Both the position numbers and the translations under genes were made by a program. 64,000 bases of DNA from Parachryseolinea silvisoli (lineage in GTDB: Bacteria > Bacteroidota > Bacteroidia > Cytophagales > Cyclobacteriaceae): contig NZ_JAIOAO010000001.1 of NCBI RefSeq assembly GCF_021190955.1, positions 930,001-994,000 on the forward strand. Direction: 5' to 3'. The notes below the pieces were generated by a model, which had not been told where the DNA came from, ran no database searches, and worked only from the letters and a program-made list of their open reading frames with translations. This document shows, one piece after another, positions 53,089-61,017 of the stretch (the first letter of the stretch is position 1; each line of letters starts with the position of its first letter).

Positions 53089-53463
53089 ATGAAAAAGAGT
53101 ATTGGAAATACCCTGTGGGCCATCCCCGAGGGCTATATACCGTCGGGCAGCACGGGCCCGGCGCCGGCTATGACGAGTCACGAGACAGCTTGTATTCTCA
53201 ATGCCGGCGATGAAGACGCGCTGGTACAGTTTACGATCTTTTTCAGTGACCGCGATCCCGTGGGGCCATACCGCGTTACAGTGCCCGCCCGCCGCACGAA
53301 ACACGTGCGCTTTAACGACCTGAGCGACCCCGCTCCGATTCCCCTGGATACCGACTATGCATGTATTATTGAATCCAACGTGCCCGTGGTTGTGCAGCAT
53401 ACACGCCTGGACAGCCGGCAAGCCGAAAATGCCTTGCTGAGCACGATGGCTTACCCGGTGTAG
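53089..53463 (+). CDS. Sensory rhodopsin transducer-like protein (ASRT family)
   Basis: A 124-residue protein that matches the Anabaena sensory rhodopsin transducer family (PF07100) along its full length: NTLWAIPEGYIPSGSTGPAP, SHETACILNAGDEDA, GPYRVTVPARRTKHVRFNDL, and the C-terminal VPVVVQHTRLDSRQAENALL. It is a tetrameric beta-sandwich family. Wider members have been proposed to bind small molecules such as sugars. No rhodopsin gene is in the window, and the gene is within the glucosidase cluster, so a sugar-sensing or -binding role is more likely than light signalling. The ATG at 53089 gives the family N-terminus. Confidence 0.9.
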   Translation: MKKSIGNTLWAIPEGYIPSGSTGPAPAMTSHETACILNAGDEDALVQFTIFFSDRDPVGPYRVTVPARRTKHVRFNDLSDPAPIPLDTDYACIIESNVPVVVQHTRLDSRQAENALLSTMAYPV

Positions 53464-53512
53464 GCCGGGTACGGTTTTTACACGCTGGTACGGAACATAA
53501 ACCCATACCTGT

Positions 53513-53656
53513 ATGGCTAAAAAAATTGCGCCCCAGAAAGAAGAGCCTAAAAAACCGACTCCGAAGAAAGTGACCGATATCTCGGGCCATCCGGCCAAGA
53601 GTCCGGATAACGAGCCGCAGTTATACGAGTCCAACTATAAAAAGACGAAGCGTTAG
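53513..53656 (+). CDS. Small Lys/Pro-rich protein, 47 residues
   Basis: ATG-to-TAG frame encoding a basic, low-complexity protein (MAKKIAPQKEEPKKPTPKKV at the start, ending SNYKKTKR). It is probably disordered. It lies 49 bp after the ASRT-like gene and 120 bp before GH15, in the same orientation, which favours it being real. No family recognised. Confidence 0.5.
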   Translation: MAKKIAPQKEEPKKPTPKKVTDISGHPAKSPDNEPQLYESNYKKTKR

Positions 53657-53664
53657 TTGGATAC

Positions 53665-53757
53665 GCCAGTCTGGAGACTGGCAACAGTTGCAGTCACAAG
53701 TTCCGTCCTTTCGGGCCTGCCTGCCGGTAGGCGCGACTTAAACTTGCGCCAGCAGGC
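53665..53757. repeat. Compound inverted repeats upstream of GH15
   Basis: GCCAGTC/GACTGGC hairpin with TGGA loop (53665-53682) and a second nested structure (GCCTGC 53715-53720 with GCAGGC 53752-53757, enclosing GGCGC/GCGCC). This resembles small interspersed palindromic elements and sits in the leader of the GH15 gene. Confidence 0.4.
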
Positions 53758-53776
53758 GCTTCGTCCCACACGTCCC

Positions 53777-55618
53777 ATGGAAGACCTTCACACAGATTCT
53801 TATCTCCCGATTGAGCATTACGGCGTTATCGGCAATTTAAAGACCGTTGCGCTGGTGTCACTGACGGGATCGATCGACTTTATGTCTTTCCCGACGTTTG
53901 ATTCGCCTACGGTGTTTGCTCGTTTGCTTGACGCCCAAAAGGGAGGATCATTTTCGATCACCCCTGTCATGCAAGATTTCCACAGCAAGCAGCTATACCT
54001 GCCGGGAACGGCCGTGTTACTGACACGCTTTTTTTCTGACGAAGGTATTGCCGAGCTGACGGACTTTATGCCGATCGTGCACCACAAAGGCGAGAATCTG
54101 TGTGCCATTGTCCGCCAGGTTACTGCCGTGCGCGGCGATCTCACCTTTCGGATGGTATGTAATCCCGCCTTTCATTACGGGCAGGCCACTGCCAACTATA
54201 GCTTTACGGACACGGGAGTCTTCTTTCGGGCTGAGCACGACGGCGGTGTCGTGTTGCGACTACTGGCAGACGTACCGCTACAATTACGCGAAGGCACTGG
54301 CTATACCGAATTTGTCGTCCGGGAATCAGAGACGGTCCACATTGTGCTGGAATCTGTTTCCGAAGATGAGACCCCTTCGCTTCACCCAATCGGATATTAT
54401 ATTAATACCCTCTACGACGAAACCGTCAATTTCTGGCGGCACTGGATCTCGCAGTCCACTTACCGCGGTCGCTGGACGGAGATCGTACACCGATCGGCCA
54501 TTACGCTAAAATTGCTGACGTCGTACGAACACGGGTCGATGGTCGCTGCCGCCACATTTGGATTGCCGGAGACGATCGGCGGGGTGCGTAACTGGGATTA
54601 CCGTTATACCTGGATACGCGACGCAGCCTTTACCATGTACGCCTTTCTGCGCCTCGGCTTTACGGAAGAGGCTACTGCTTTTCTACACTGGATCCATGCA
54701 CGCACCGAAGAAGACAAGCTGTACCTGATGTATACCATCGACGGGCGACACGAGCTTGCCGAACGCGAATTACCGCACCTGGAAGGTTACAAGGGCTCGC
54801 GGCCTGTACGCATTGGCAACGGCGCACAAGAGCAATTACAGCTCGATATCTACGGAGAGCTGATTGACACGATCTATATCTACAACAACCAGCATCATGC
54901 CATTACGTTTGAATTCTGGCGCTGTATCGTCAAGCAAGTCGAGTGTGTGATAGCCGACTGGCGCAAGCCCGATCACAGCATTTGGGAGGTGCGTAGCGAC
55001 AAACGCGAATTCCTACACAGCCGCCTGATGTGCTGGGTGGCAATGGACCGTGCCATCAAGATTGCTGATCATCGTTCGTTTCCTTATCCTCAGGCGCTCT
55101 GGCATGCGGTACGCGACGAGATATACTACGATGTGTTCGACGGCTTCTGGAATCCACAGGTCGGCGCCTGGGTACAATACAAGGGAGCAAACCAGGTCGA
55201 TGCCAGTGTGCTGTTGATGCCCCTCACCCACTTCGTCTCGCCGGACGAGCCTCGCTGGCTGGCCACGCTCAAGGTCGTAGAAAAGACCCTTGGCATGGAC
55301 GTGCTGTTGTACCGGTATAAAGATTCGCCGGCCGTAGACGGCCTGGCCGGTGAAGAAGGCACGTTCACACTATGCTCTTTTTGGTATATCGAAGCACTGG
55401 CCAAAAGCGGCGAGGTTACCCGCGCGCTCGATAGCTTTGAAAAGATGCTGGGGTATGCCAATCACCTTGGTTTGTTCGCCGAGCAGATCAGTAAGAACGC
55501 GGCTCACCTTGGCAATTTCCCGCAGGCCTTTACGCACCTGGCGCTTATCAGCGCGGCCCTGGAGCTCGACAAACAACTGGACCGCCTCGGCTTTCAGCCA
55601 CGGGACGGAACGACATAA
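53777..55618 (+). CDS. GH15-family glucoamylase-type glycosidase
   Basis: A 613-residue cytoplasmic enzyme (no signal peptide) of the GH15 family, inverting alpha-glucosidases acting on maltooligosaccharide, trehalose or dextran ends. The N-terminal beta-domain begins LPIEHYGVIGNLKTVALV. The barrel carries GVRNWDYRYTWIRDAAFTM, the general acid E404 in WEVR and the general base in GEEGTFTLCSFW (E526/E527). Bacterial relatives include trehalases and dextran-type glucosidases; the natural substrate is unknown. The ATG at 53777 is preferred over an upstream TTG (53657). It closes the GH63/ASRT/dehydrogenase cluster. Confidence 0.9.
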   Translation: MEDLHTDSYLPIEHYGVIGNLKTVALVSLTGSIDFMSFPTFDSPTVFARLLDAQKGGSFSITPVMQDFHSKQLYLPGTAVLLTRFFSDEGIAELTDFMPIVHHKGENLCAIVRQVTAVRGDLTFRMVCNPAFHYGQATANYSFTDTGVFFRAEHDGGVVLRLLADVPLQLREGTGYTEFVVRESETVHIVLESVSEDETPSLHPIGYYINTLYDETVNFWRHWISQSTYRGRWTEIVHRSAITLKLLTSYEHGSMVAAATFGLPETIGGVRNWDYRYTWIRDAAFTMYAFLRLGFTEEATAFLHWIHARTEEDKLYLMYTIDGRHELAERELPHLEGYKGSRPVRIGNGAQEQLQLDIYGELIDTIYIYNNQHHAITFEFWRCIVKQVECVIADWRKPDHSIWEVRSDKREFLHSRLMCWVAMDRAIKIADHRSFPYPQALWHAVRDEIYYDVFDGFWNPQVGAWVQYKGANQVDASVLLMPLTHFVSPDEPRWLATLKVVEKTLGMDVLLYRYKDSPAVDGLAGEEGTFTLCSFWYIEALAKSGEVTRALDSFEKMLGYANHLGLFAEQISKNAAHLGNFPQAFTHLALISAALELDKQLDRLGFQPRDGTT

Positions 55619-55649
55619 AAAAAGGCTGCCCTCCGGGGGAAGGCAGCCT
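55617..55649 (-). terminator. Terminator of SusD gene (pair 2)
   Basis: Stem AGGCTGCC / GGCAGCCT followed on the minus strand by seven T. It abuts the GH15 stop codon and may serve both directions. Confidence 0.8.
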
Positions 55650-55669
55650 GTATACTATATTCGTAACGA

Positions 55670-57475
55670 TTAATCTTCCGCTCCGGCATAGCCAGAGTTT
55701 TGTTTGATATACTTCGACACGTCGATAGTCGATTGCGGAATGGGGAATATGCGGCGAAAAGGCTGTGTCTCCGACTTTGCCGTACCTGCATTTTCAGCCT
55801 TACCGAAGCGAATCATTTGCGGACGACGCTTCATTTCCCAGTATGTCTCAAAGCCAATCTCCTTGTAGAGTTGGGCTTCATCCAGGGATACGAGGGCTTT
55901 GCCTGCTCTGTCGGCTTCATCATACAGTTCTGCCTCACGCTTTCTGGAGGTACGCAGTATGTTTACGTCGTCCAGGGCAGACGCTACTACTCCGTTGCGG
56001 AAGTAAGCTTCTGCGCGCATGATATACATGTGGCCCAAGCGGTATAATGGTACGTCTACGCGGCTTTCGCCATTGCCGGCACCCGAGAATGAAGCGGGGT
56101 CAAACTCCCATTTGAAGCAACGGGCGCCCTGATTCAACTGACTCGTTGACAATACCGATTCCAGTGGGTTGTCAAATTTCATTTCCGGTGTGAAGTCCAT
56201 CGGCGTTTTGGTGTTCTTCTCAATGTTCAGCGCAACCACTTTCACGCGATCACCATCCATTTCAAATTTGCCGGTGGTCAGCAGGTTCGGACCATATTGC
56301 TGGCCGTACTGAATGCCGCGGTTAAAGTGGAACCAGATTTCAGATGTACCTGCTACGCGGTCGGTTGCCGGTACGCTGGTGTCAGAACCGTCGTTCTTAA
56401 ACCATGTGCCGTCGGCATAACGATATTTACGCGTAAAGCGCGGGTCTTCATGGTTGCCTTCCCAGCTGGCGAAGAACTCGGGCGTGATGCATGAGCCATT
56501 CGTACCGCGGTTCTTCGGTGACTGACGCTGGTTACGTTCTTGTGACATATAGGCCAGGTCGTTGTCGCCCGAGCGGATTCCGTCTACTTTCTGCGCGATG
56601 GCGAAAATATGCTCGGAACCAGCGTCGTTGCCGAGGCTGAAGTTTGCGAAGTAGTTCTCTGCCAGTTTGAATCTGCCGTTGTTGATCAACAGTGATGTGT
56701 AATAGATCACGCGATCCATATCGTTGCCGGTGCCGCTTACCGCTGCTTCGGTATAGTCAAAGTCGGACGTGGCGTTGTAGCGGTCTTTGAACACGGCGCG
56801 GTTCAGGTACATATCGGCCAACAGCGCATAGGCGGCTTCTTTGGTGAAACGGCCGGTGTGTGTCCTCGACTCACCCAGGGTAGCCAGGTTAGGAATTTGC
56901 TCTTCCAGATCGAGAATAAGCTGGTCGATGTATTCCGATGCTTTACGCATAACGGTCGGGTTGGTATTGCTCACCGGATCCAGGAAGGGGTCGCGGTAGG
57001 GCGCCTGACCAAATAAGTCGAAGCAATGGAAAGTGTAGAATGCCAGCATGGCTTTGGCCTCCGCCAGGAACAGCTGCTTGTTGTCGTCTTCGCCGGCGTT
57101 CAGTACGCCGATGGCGTTAATGGAACGCGAGATGCCGTTGGTTAACTTCAACCAGTTGTCGTTAATCACCGGGCTGGCAGGTGTCCAGGTAAACTCGTGC
57201 ATTTCACGCCATTTACCACCGTCACCCCAGTCGGCACCCCGTGTGGGCAGCATGGCCATGTCGGAAGCATAGTCCTGCATGGCGATCATACCACCATTGT
57301 CTACGAAAGTACCGTCACCCATGCGGTCGTACACAGAAGCCAGCGTAGCTTCGCCGCTAATCGAGCCGGCGCCCAATACTTCATCGCGAACTTGCTCGTC
57401 CAGGTTGGTACAGGCTGAGAGAAACAGCCCGAGCGTTGCCGCTACTATATATTTAGATTTGATGATCTTCTTCAT
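55670..57475 (-). CDS. SusD/RagB-family lipoprotein (pair 2)
   Basis: A 601-residue SusD-type lipoprotein. Lipidated at C22 (LFLSAC), followed by TNLDEQVRDEVL. TPR-like helices include EAKAMLAFYTFHCFDLFGQA and EAAYALLADMYLNRAVF; the C-terminus has RRIFPIPQSTIDVSKYIKQN. The early LPTRGADWGDGG resembles the LPYRGGTDWGDNN of the SusD in pair 3, so the two pairs are paralogous. It follows its SusC by 20 bp and ends at a terminator. Confidence 0.95.
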   Translation of the reverse strand: MKKIIKSKYIVAATLGLFLSACTNLDEQVRDEVLGAGSISGEATLASVYDRMGDGTFVDNGGMIAMQDYASDMAMLPTRGADWGDGGKWREMHEFTWTPASPVINDNWLKLTNGISRSINAIGVLNAGEDDNKQLFLAEAKAMLAFYTFHCFDLFGQAPYRDPFLDPVSNTNPTVMRKASEYIDQLILDLEEQIPNLATLGESRTHTGRFTKEAAYALLADMYLNRAVFKDRYNATSDFDYTEAAVSGTGNDMDRVIYYTSLLINNGRFKLAENYFANFSLGNDAGSEHIFAIAQKVDGIRSGDNDLAYMSQERNQRQSPKNRGTNGSCITPEFFASWEGNHEDPRFTRKYRYADGTWFKNDGSDTSVPATDRVAGTSEIWFHFNRGIQYGQQYGPNLLTTGKFEMDGDRVKVVALNIEKNTKTPMDFTPEMKFDNPLESVLSTSQLNQGARCFKWEFDPASFSGAGNGESRVDVPLYRLGHMYIMRAEAYFRNGVVASALDDVNILRTSRKREAELYDEADRAGKALVSLDEAQLYKEIGFETYWEMKRRPQMIRFGKAENAGTAKSETQPFRRIFPIPQSTIDVSKYIKQNSGYAGAED

Positions 57476-57495
57476 ATGCTTAATACTCTTTTGGC

Positions 57496-60400
57496 TTATA
57501 ATTTAACAGTAACACCTACAGTAAACGTACGGGCCGTCGGGTAGCGTGGGTAGTCAACACCCAGCGACTGGTTACCATTGGTAGACTTAGGGCTGTTGAT
57601 CAGCGGATCGAAACCCGAGTAATCTGTGATGGTAAACAGGTTCTGACCTGTTACATACAGCGTAGCATTGTCCAGCCAGTTGAATTTGTTCACGCGGAAC
57701 GTGTAGCCCAGGCGAGCACTGTTCAGGCGGAAGAAGTTCGAGCTTTCCAGGAACTGTGTAGACAGTGTAGGTGTGTTGCCGGCCGCCGCGCCAGACTCGA
57801 AAATGTCTTTCGATGTATTCCGGTTTGCGTTCAGGTTGCCGATGTTAAGCGAACCGAGGTTCGTGTTGTTGATCAACTTGCCCCCGCTCTGACCGAGAAA
57901 GGACAACGACAAGTCGAAGTTCTTATAGTTCATTTGAGAATTCAGCGCGTAGGAGAATGTCGGCAGCGCACCTTCCACCACGATACGGTCGTCGGGTGTG
58001 ATCTTACCGTCGCCAGTTTGATCCTTATACACTTCTTTTCCGTTTTCGTCGAAGCCCTGGAATTCGTACATGTAGAACGCGCCTGCAGCGTAGCCGTTTT
58101 TGTAGATGTTCGCCGTTACACCGCTAAGACCTGTACCGGAGATAGCACCGGTGTAGATCCCGGATACGGGAAGACCTGTGATCTCGTTGCGCAGTGTTGC
58201 ACCGTTTACGTCTACGGACCACTTCAGTTTCTCGGTGTTCAGGATCTGATACCCGAGCATGAATTCAAAACCGCTGTTGACGATTTCGCCATCCATGTTG
58301 ATCCATACGTTTTCGGTAGGCTCCAGGGGCTGCGCTTTGCTATAGAGGATCGCATCCGTTGTCTTTTTGTTGAAGTAGTCGATCGTACCGTACATGCGGC
58401 CACCGATCAGACTAAAGTCAAAACCGAGATCGTATTGTGTCGACACTTCCCATTTCAGGTTGGGGTTTACGGTACGGGTGATGGAGAGACCGTTTACGAG
58501 GTTCAGGTCGTCGTACAGGTAGTAGCCGTCAGCGCCTGCCACGGAGTAGCTAGCTTGTGTAACTTTGTTTTGGACATCCTGGTTGCCGGTTTGTCCCCAG
58601 CTGGCACGCATTTTCAGACTCTCAAGCCATGACGTTGAATTTGCCAGGAAGCCTTCTTTCGATAGGATCCAGCCTGCGGCGAATGAAGGGAAATAGCCGT
58701 ACTTGTTGTTCTCACCGAAGCGTGTGGAACCGTCCGCACGCATTGACGCTGTTACCATATACTTTTCGTTAAAAGAATAGTTCACGCGGCCGAAGTATGA
58801 TTGCAGCTCGTTCTCCTGGCTATAGCCAGGTAGTACAGTTATTTTGCCTGCGTACGCCGGGTTGTATTTCGGCGGCACACCTTCTCCCTGCTTGGCGATA
58901 CCGTCCAGTTGGAAGCTTTCGCCTTCGCGTAGAAATTTCTGATATGAGAAACCTGCCAGCAGGTCGAGCTTCGAAAGCCCAAGCTGTTTACTGTAGGTCA
59001 GGTAATGCTCAATCAACGTGTTGGTAGCTTCGATGCTATTGTAGAAGTAACGTCCGTTGGGGTTACGGTCTGTTACGTTCGGATAGATCGTTGCATCGCG
59101 TTTACTGAGTGAACGGTCGATGCCGATGTTCATTTTATACTCCAGTCCGTCGATGATACGGAAAGACGTCTCGACGTTACCCAGCACACGGGTGGTGTTG
59201 GTGATATCATCATAGATCTTAACCAGGTAAGCAGGATTGTAGTATGCTGGTGAGTTGAAGTTGGTGTAGTCGCCGGTGGCGGTGTCATACACCGGGAATG
59301 TAGGGTTCGCCATCAGTACTTGTGTCATCAACTGACCATCTGCACCACCGTCGTCGCTGACGGGTACTGCGCGGTCGCGGGTTTCGCTGGCCGTCAGGTG
59401 CATAGATAGTTTCAGGCGCTCTTCGTCGAGGAACGATTCAGCGGCGTTGATACGGGCAGTCAGACGCTGGAAGTTGCTGTTGCCGACGATACCGGGTTGC
59501 TCCATGCGGCCGAGGGATACAAAGTAGTCGCCGGAGTTGGTGCGTTTGCCGAACGACAGAGATTGGTTGTTTGTTACTGCGGTGCGGAAAATCTCATCTT
59601 GCCAATCGGTGTTGCCACCGTGATCGTACTTGGCATCGGTAATCGCGTTGCGGTACTCGCCGGCGTCCAGCAGGTCAAGCTTCTTCATAACCTTGGAGAA
59701 GCCTACGTAGCTGTCGACCGTCAATGTTCCTTTGCCTTTGGCGCCTTTCTTGGTGGTGATGATCACCACACCGTTGGCACCCCGTGCGCCATAGATGGCG
59801 GCAGCGGAGGCATCTTTCAGGATGTTGATAGACTCGATGTCGCTTGCGTTCAGGAAATTCAGCGGGTTCTTGGCTTGCGATGTTCCAAAGCCGAGGTTGG
59901 TACCGGTCGGGCTTACGTTGTCGTTGCTGAGCGGTACACCGTCTACTACGAACAGCGGTGTGCTACCGCTGCGGATGGAACCGACACCACGGATCACGAC
60001 GTCCATGCCCGCGCCGGGCTCGCCACTCGAGTTCACCACGCGCACACCGGCTACTTTACCTTGAATGAGGTTGTCAGGCGAGGTGTTGATACCCTGACGG
60101 AAATTCTCTTCTTTGATTTGCGCGACGGAACCGGTCACGTCGGCTTTGGTCTGGTCACCATACCCCACTACGACGAGCTCTCCGAGTGTTGAGGCGTCGG
60201 CTGCCATTTTTACGTCCAGGGTTGCGCTTGTTACGGCGACCTCCTGGGTGGTAAAGCCCAGGTAAGAGATTACCAGGGTGCTGCCCATGTCGGCCTCTAT
60301 TACGAATACACCTTCCGCATTGGTCACGACGCCGTCGGAAGTACCTTTTACGATAATGGTAGCGCCCGGAAGCGGGTCGCCGTTCTCGTCAACGACCTTA

Positions 60401-60549
60401 CCGGTGATACGGGCTACGACGGCACGCGTCGACAGCACAGAACTGGTATGGGTCGCGATCGCTTCGGCTCGCGCCGCCACACTGCAAAAGCCGGCAGCGG
60501 CTAACAAGACGATGCTTCTTAGCGAAGGGAAAGTAGATGTATACTGCAT
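57496..60549 (-). CDS. SusC-family TonB-dependent transporter (pair 2)
   Basis: A 1017-residue SusC transporter. Signal-like N-terminus MQYTSTFPSLRSIVLLAAAG, CarboxypepD_reg-like domain (DENGDPLPGATIIVKGTSDG), EVVVVGYG-like TonB box (LGELVVVGYGDQTKADVTGS), plug (DVVIRGVGSIRSGSTPLFVV, NILKDASAAAIYGARGANGV) and a barrel ending TARTFTVGVTVKL. The ATG at 60549 is preferred; the frame is open for 21 further codons upstream. Substrate unknown. Confidence 0.95.
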   Translation of the reverse strand: MQYTSTFPSLRSIVLLAAAGFCSVAARAEAIATHTSSVLSTRAVVARITGKVVDENGDPLPGATIIVKGTSDGVVTNAEGVFVIEADMGSTLVISYLGFTTQEVAVTSATLDVKMAADASTLGELVVVGYGDQTKADVTGSVAQIKEENFRQGINTSPDNLIQGKVAGVRVVNSSGEPGAGMDVVIRGVGSIRSGSTPLFVVDGVPLSNDNVSPTGTNLGFGTSQAKNPLNFLNASDIESINILKDASAAAIYGARGANGVVIITTKKGAKGKGTLTVDSYVGFSKVMKKLDLLDAGEYRNAITDAKYDHGGNTDWQDEIFRTAVTNNQSLSFGKRTNSGDYFVSLGRMEQPGIVGNSNFQRLTARINAAESFLDEERLKLSMHLTASETRDRAVPVSDDGGADGQLMTQVLMANPTFPVYDTATGDYTNFNSPAYYNPAYLVKIYDDITNTTRVLGNVETSFRIIDGLEYKMNIGIDRSLSKRDATIYPNVTDRNPNGRYFYNSIEATNTLIEHYLTYSKQLGLSKLDLLAGFSYQKFLREGESFQLDGIAKQGEGVPPKYNPAYAGKITVLPGYSQENELQSYFGRVNYSFNEKYMVTASMRADGSTRFGENNKYGYFPSFAAGWILSKEGFLANSTSWLESLKMRASWGQTGNQDVQNKVTQASYSVAGADGYYLYDDLNLVNGLSITRTVNPNLKWEVSTQYDLGFDFSLIGGRMYGTIDYFNKKTTDAILYSKAQPLEPTENVWINMDGEIVNSGFEFMLGYQILNTEKLKWSVDVNGATLRNEITGLPVSGIYTGAISGTGLSGVTANIYKNGYAAGAFYMYEFQGFDENGKEVYKDQTGDGKITPDDRIVVEGALPTFSYALNSQMNYKNFDLSLSFLGQSGGKLINNTNLGSLNIGNLNANRNTSKDIFESGAAAGNTPTLSTQFLESSNFFRLNSARLGYTFRVNKFNWLDNATLYVTGQNLFTITDYSGFDPLINSPKSTNGNQSLGVDYPRYPTARTFTVGVTVKL

Positions 60550-60839
60550 ATATAAAATTGATGGTTGGTCCGGAATTCTTGCTTCGGGGGAAAAGCTGCG
60601 CAATAAAGTCACACAATGTGTCGCCTGCTTTAAAGCAACATTACGTTTAGATCAATTCACGAAACACGGTGCTATACTTTTCCGCCATCAGCATACCGTC
60701 GTACACGCATTGTAAACCATTGCAGAGGCACTATAACCTTACATTACCTAATTGTGAAGACGTAAAAAGGGTGCAATTCCCTACGCTGTAACGCATATTG
60801 TGACAGGTCACGCTGCGTGGGAGATGTAATAAATATATT

Positions 60840-60857
60840 ATTGAATGATCATTCAAT
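60840..60857. promoter_or_regulatory. Perfect 18-bp palindrome, TetR-operator-like
   Basis: ATTGAATGATCATTCAAT is fully symmetric. TGAATGATCATTCA cores are typical of TetR/AcrR-family operators. It lies about 290 bp upstream of the SusC pair 2 start. Confidence 0.55.
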
Positions 60858-60956
60858 CTGTATATCGCCAGGGTCGTTCGACAACTTTATTAACATGTGC
60901 TTCATGTACCTGTGGGCATACCCGCCCTGGTTTTTCGCGGTGGTGTCAAAACCGAA

Positions 60957-60982
60957 GAGGCTGCCCTTTTCGGGGCAGCCTC
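60957..60982 (-). terminator. Terminator of SusD gene (pair 3)
   Basis: Stem GAGGCTGCC / GGCAGCCTC with an 8-nt loop, 35 bp past the SusD stop codon; a modest T-rich tail follows on the minus strand. Confidence 0.7.
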
Positions 60983-61017
60983 TCCTTACAATCTCTCGTT
61001 CTCCTTTACCGTGCAAC

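Larger units (their letters stand above)
60550..61017. other. Regulatory intergenic region between SusC/D pairs
   Basis: About 470 bp containing the upstream region of SusC pair 2, a perfect 18-bp palindrome, a GTGAC/GTCAC inverted repeat at 60800-60811 and the terminator of SusD pair 3. No coding region is supported. Confidence 0.6.

Noticed and set aside
53657-53776. TTG-started extension of GH15
   Set aside because: The extension is translated from the palindromic element and has no family similarity; family members begin near LPIEHYGVIGN.
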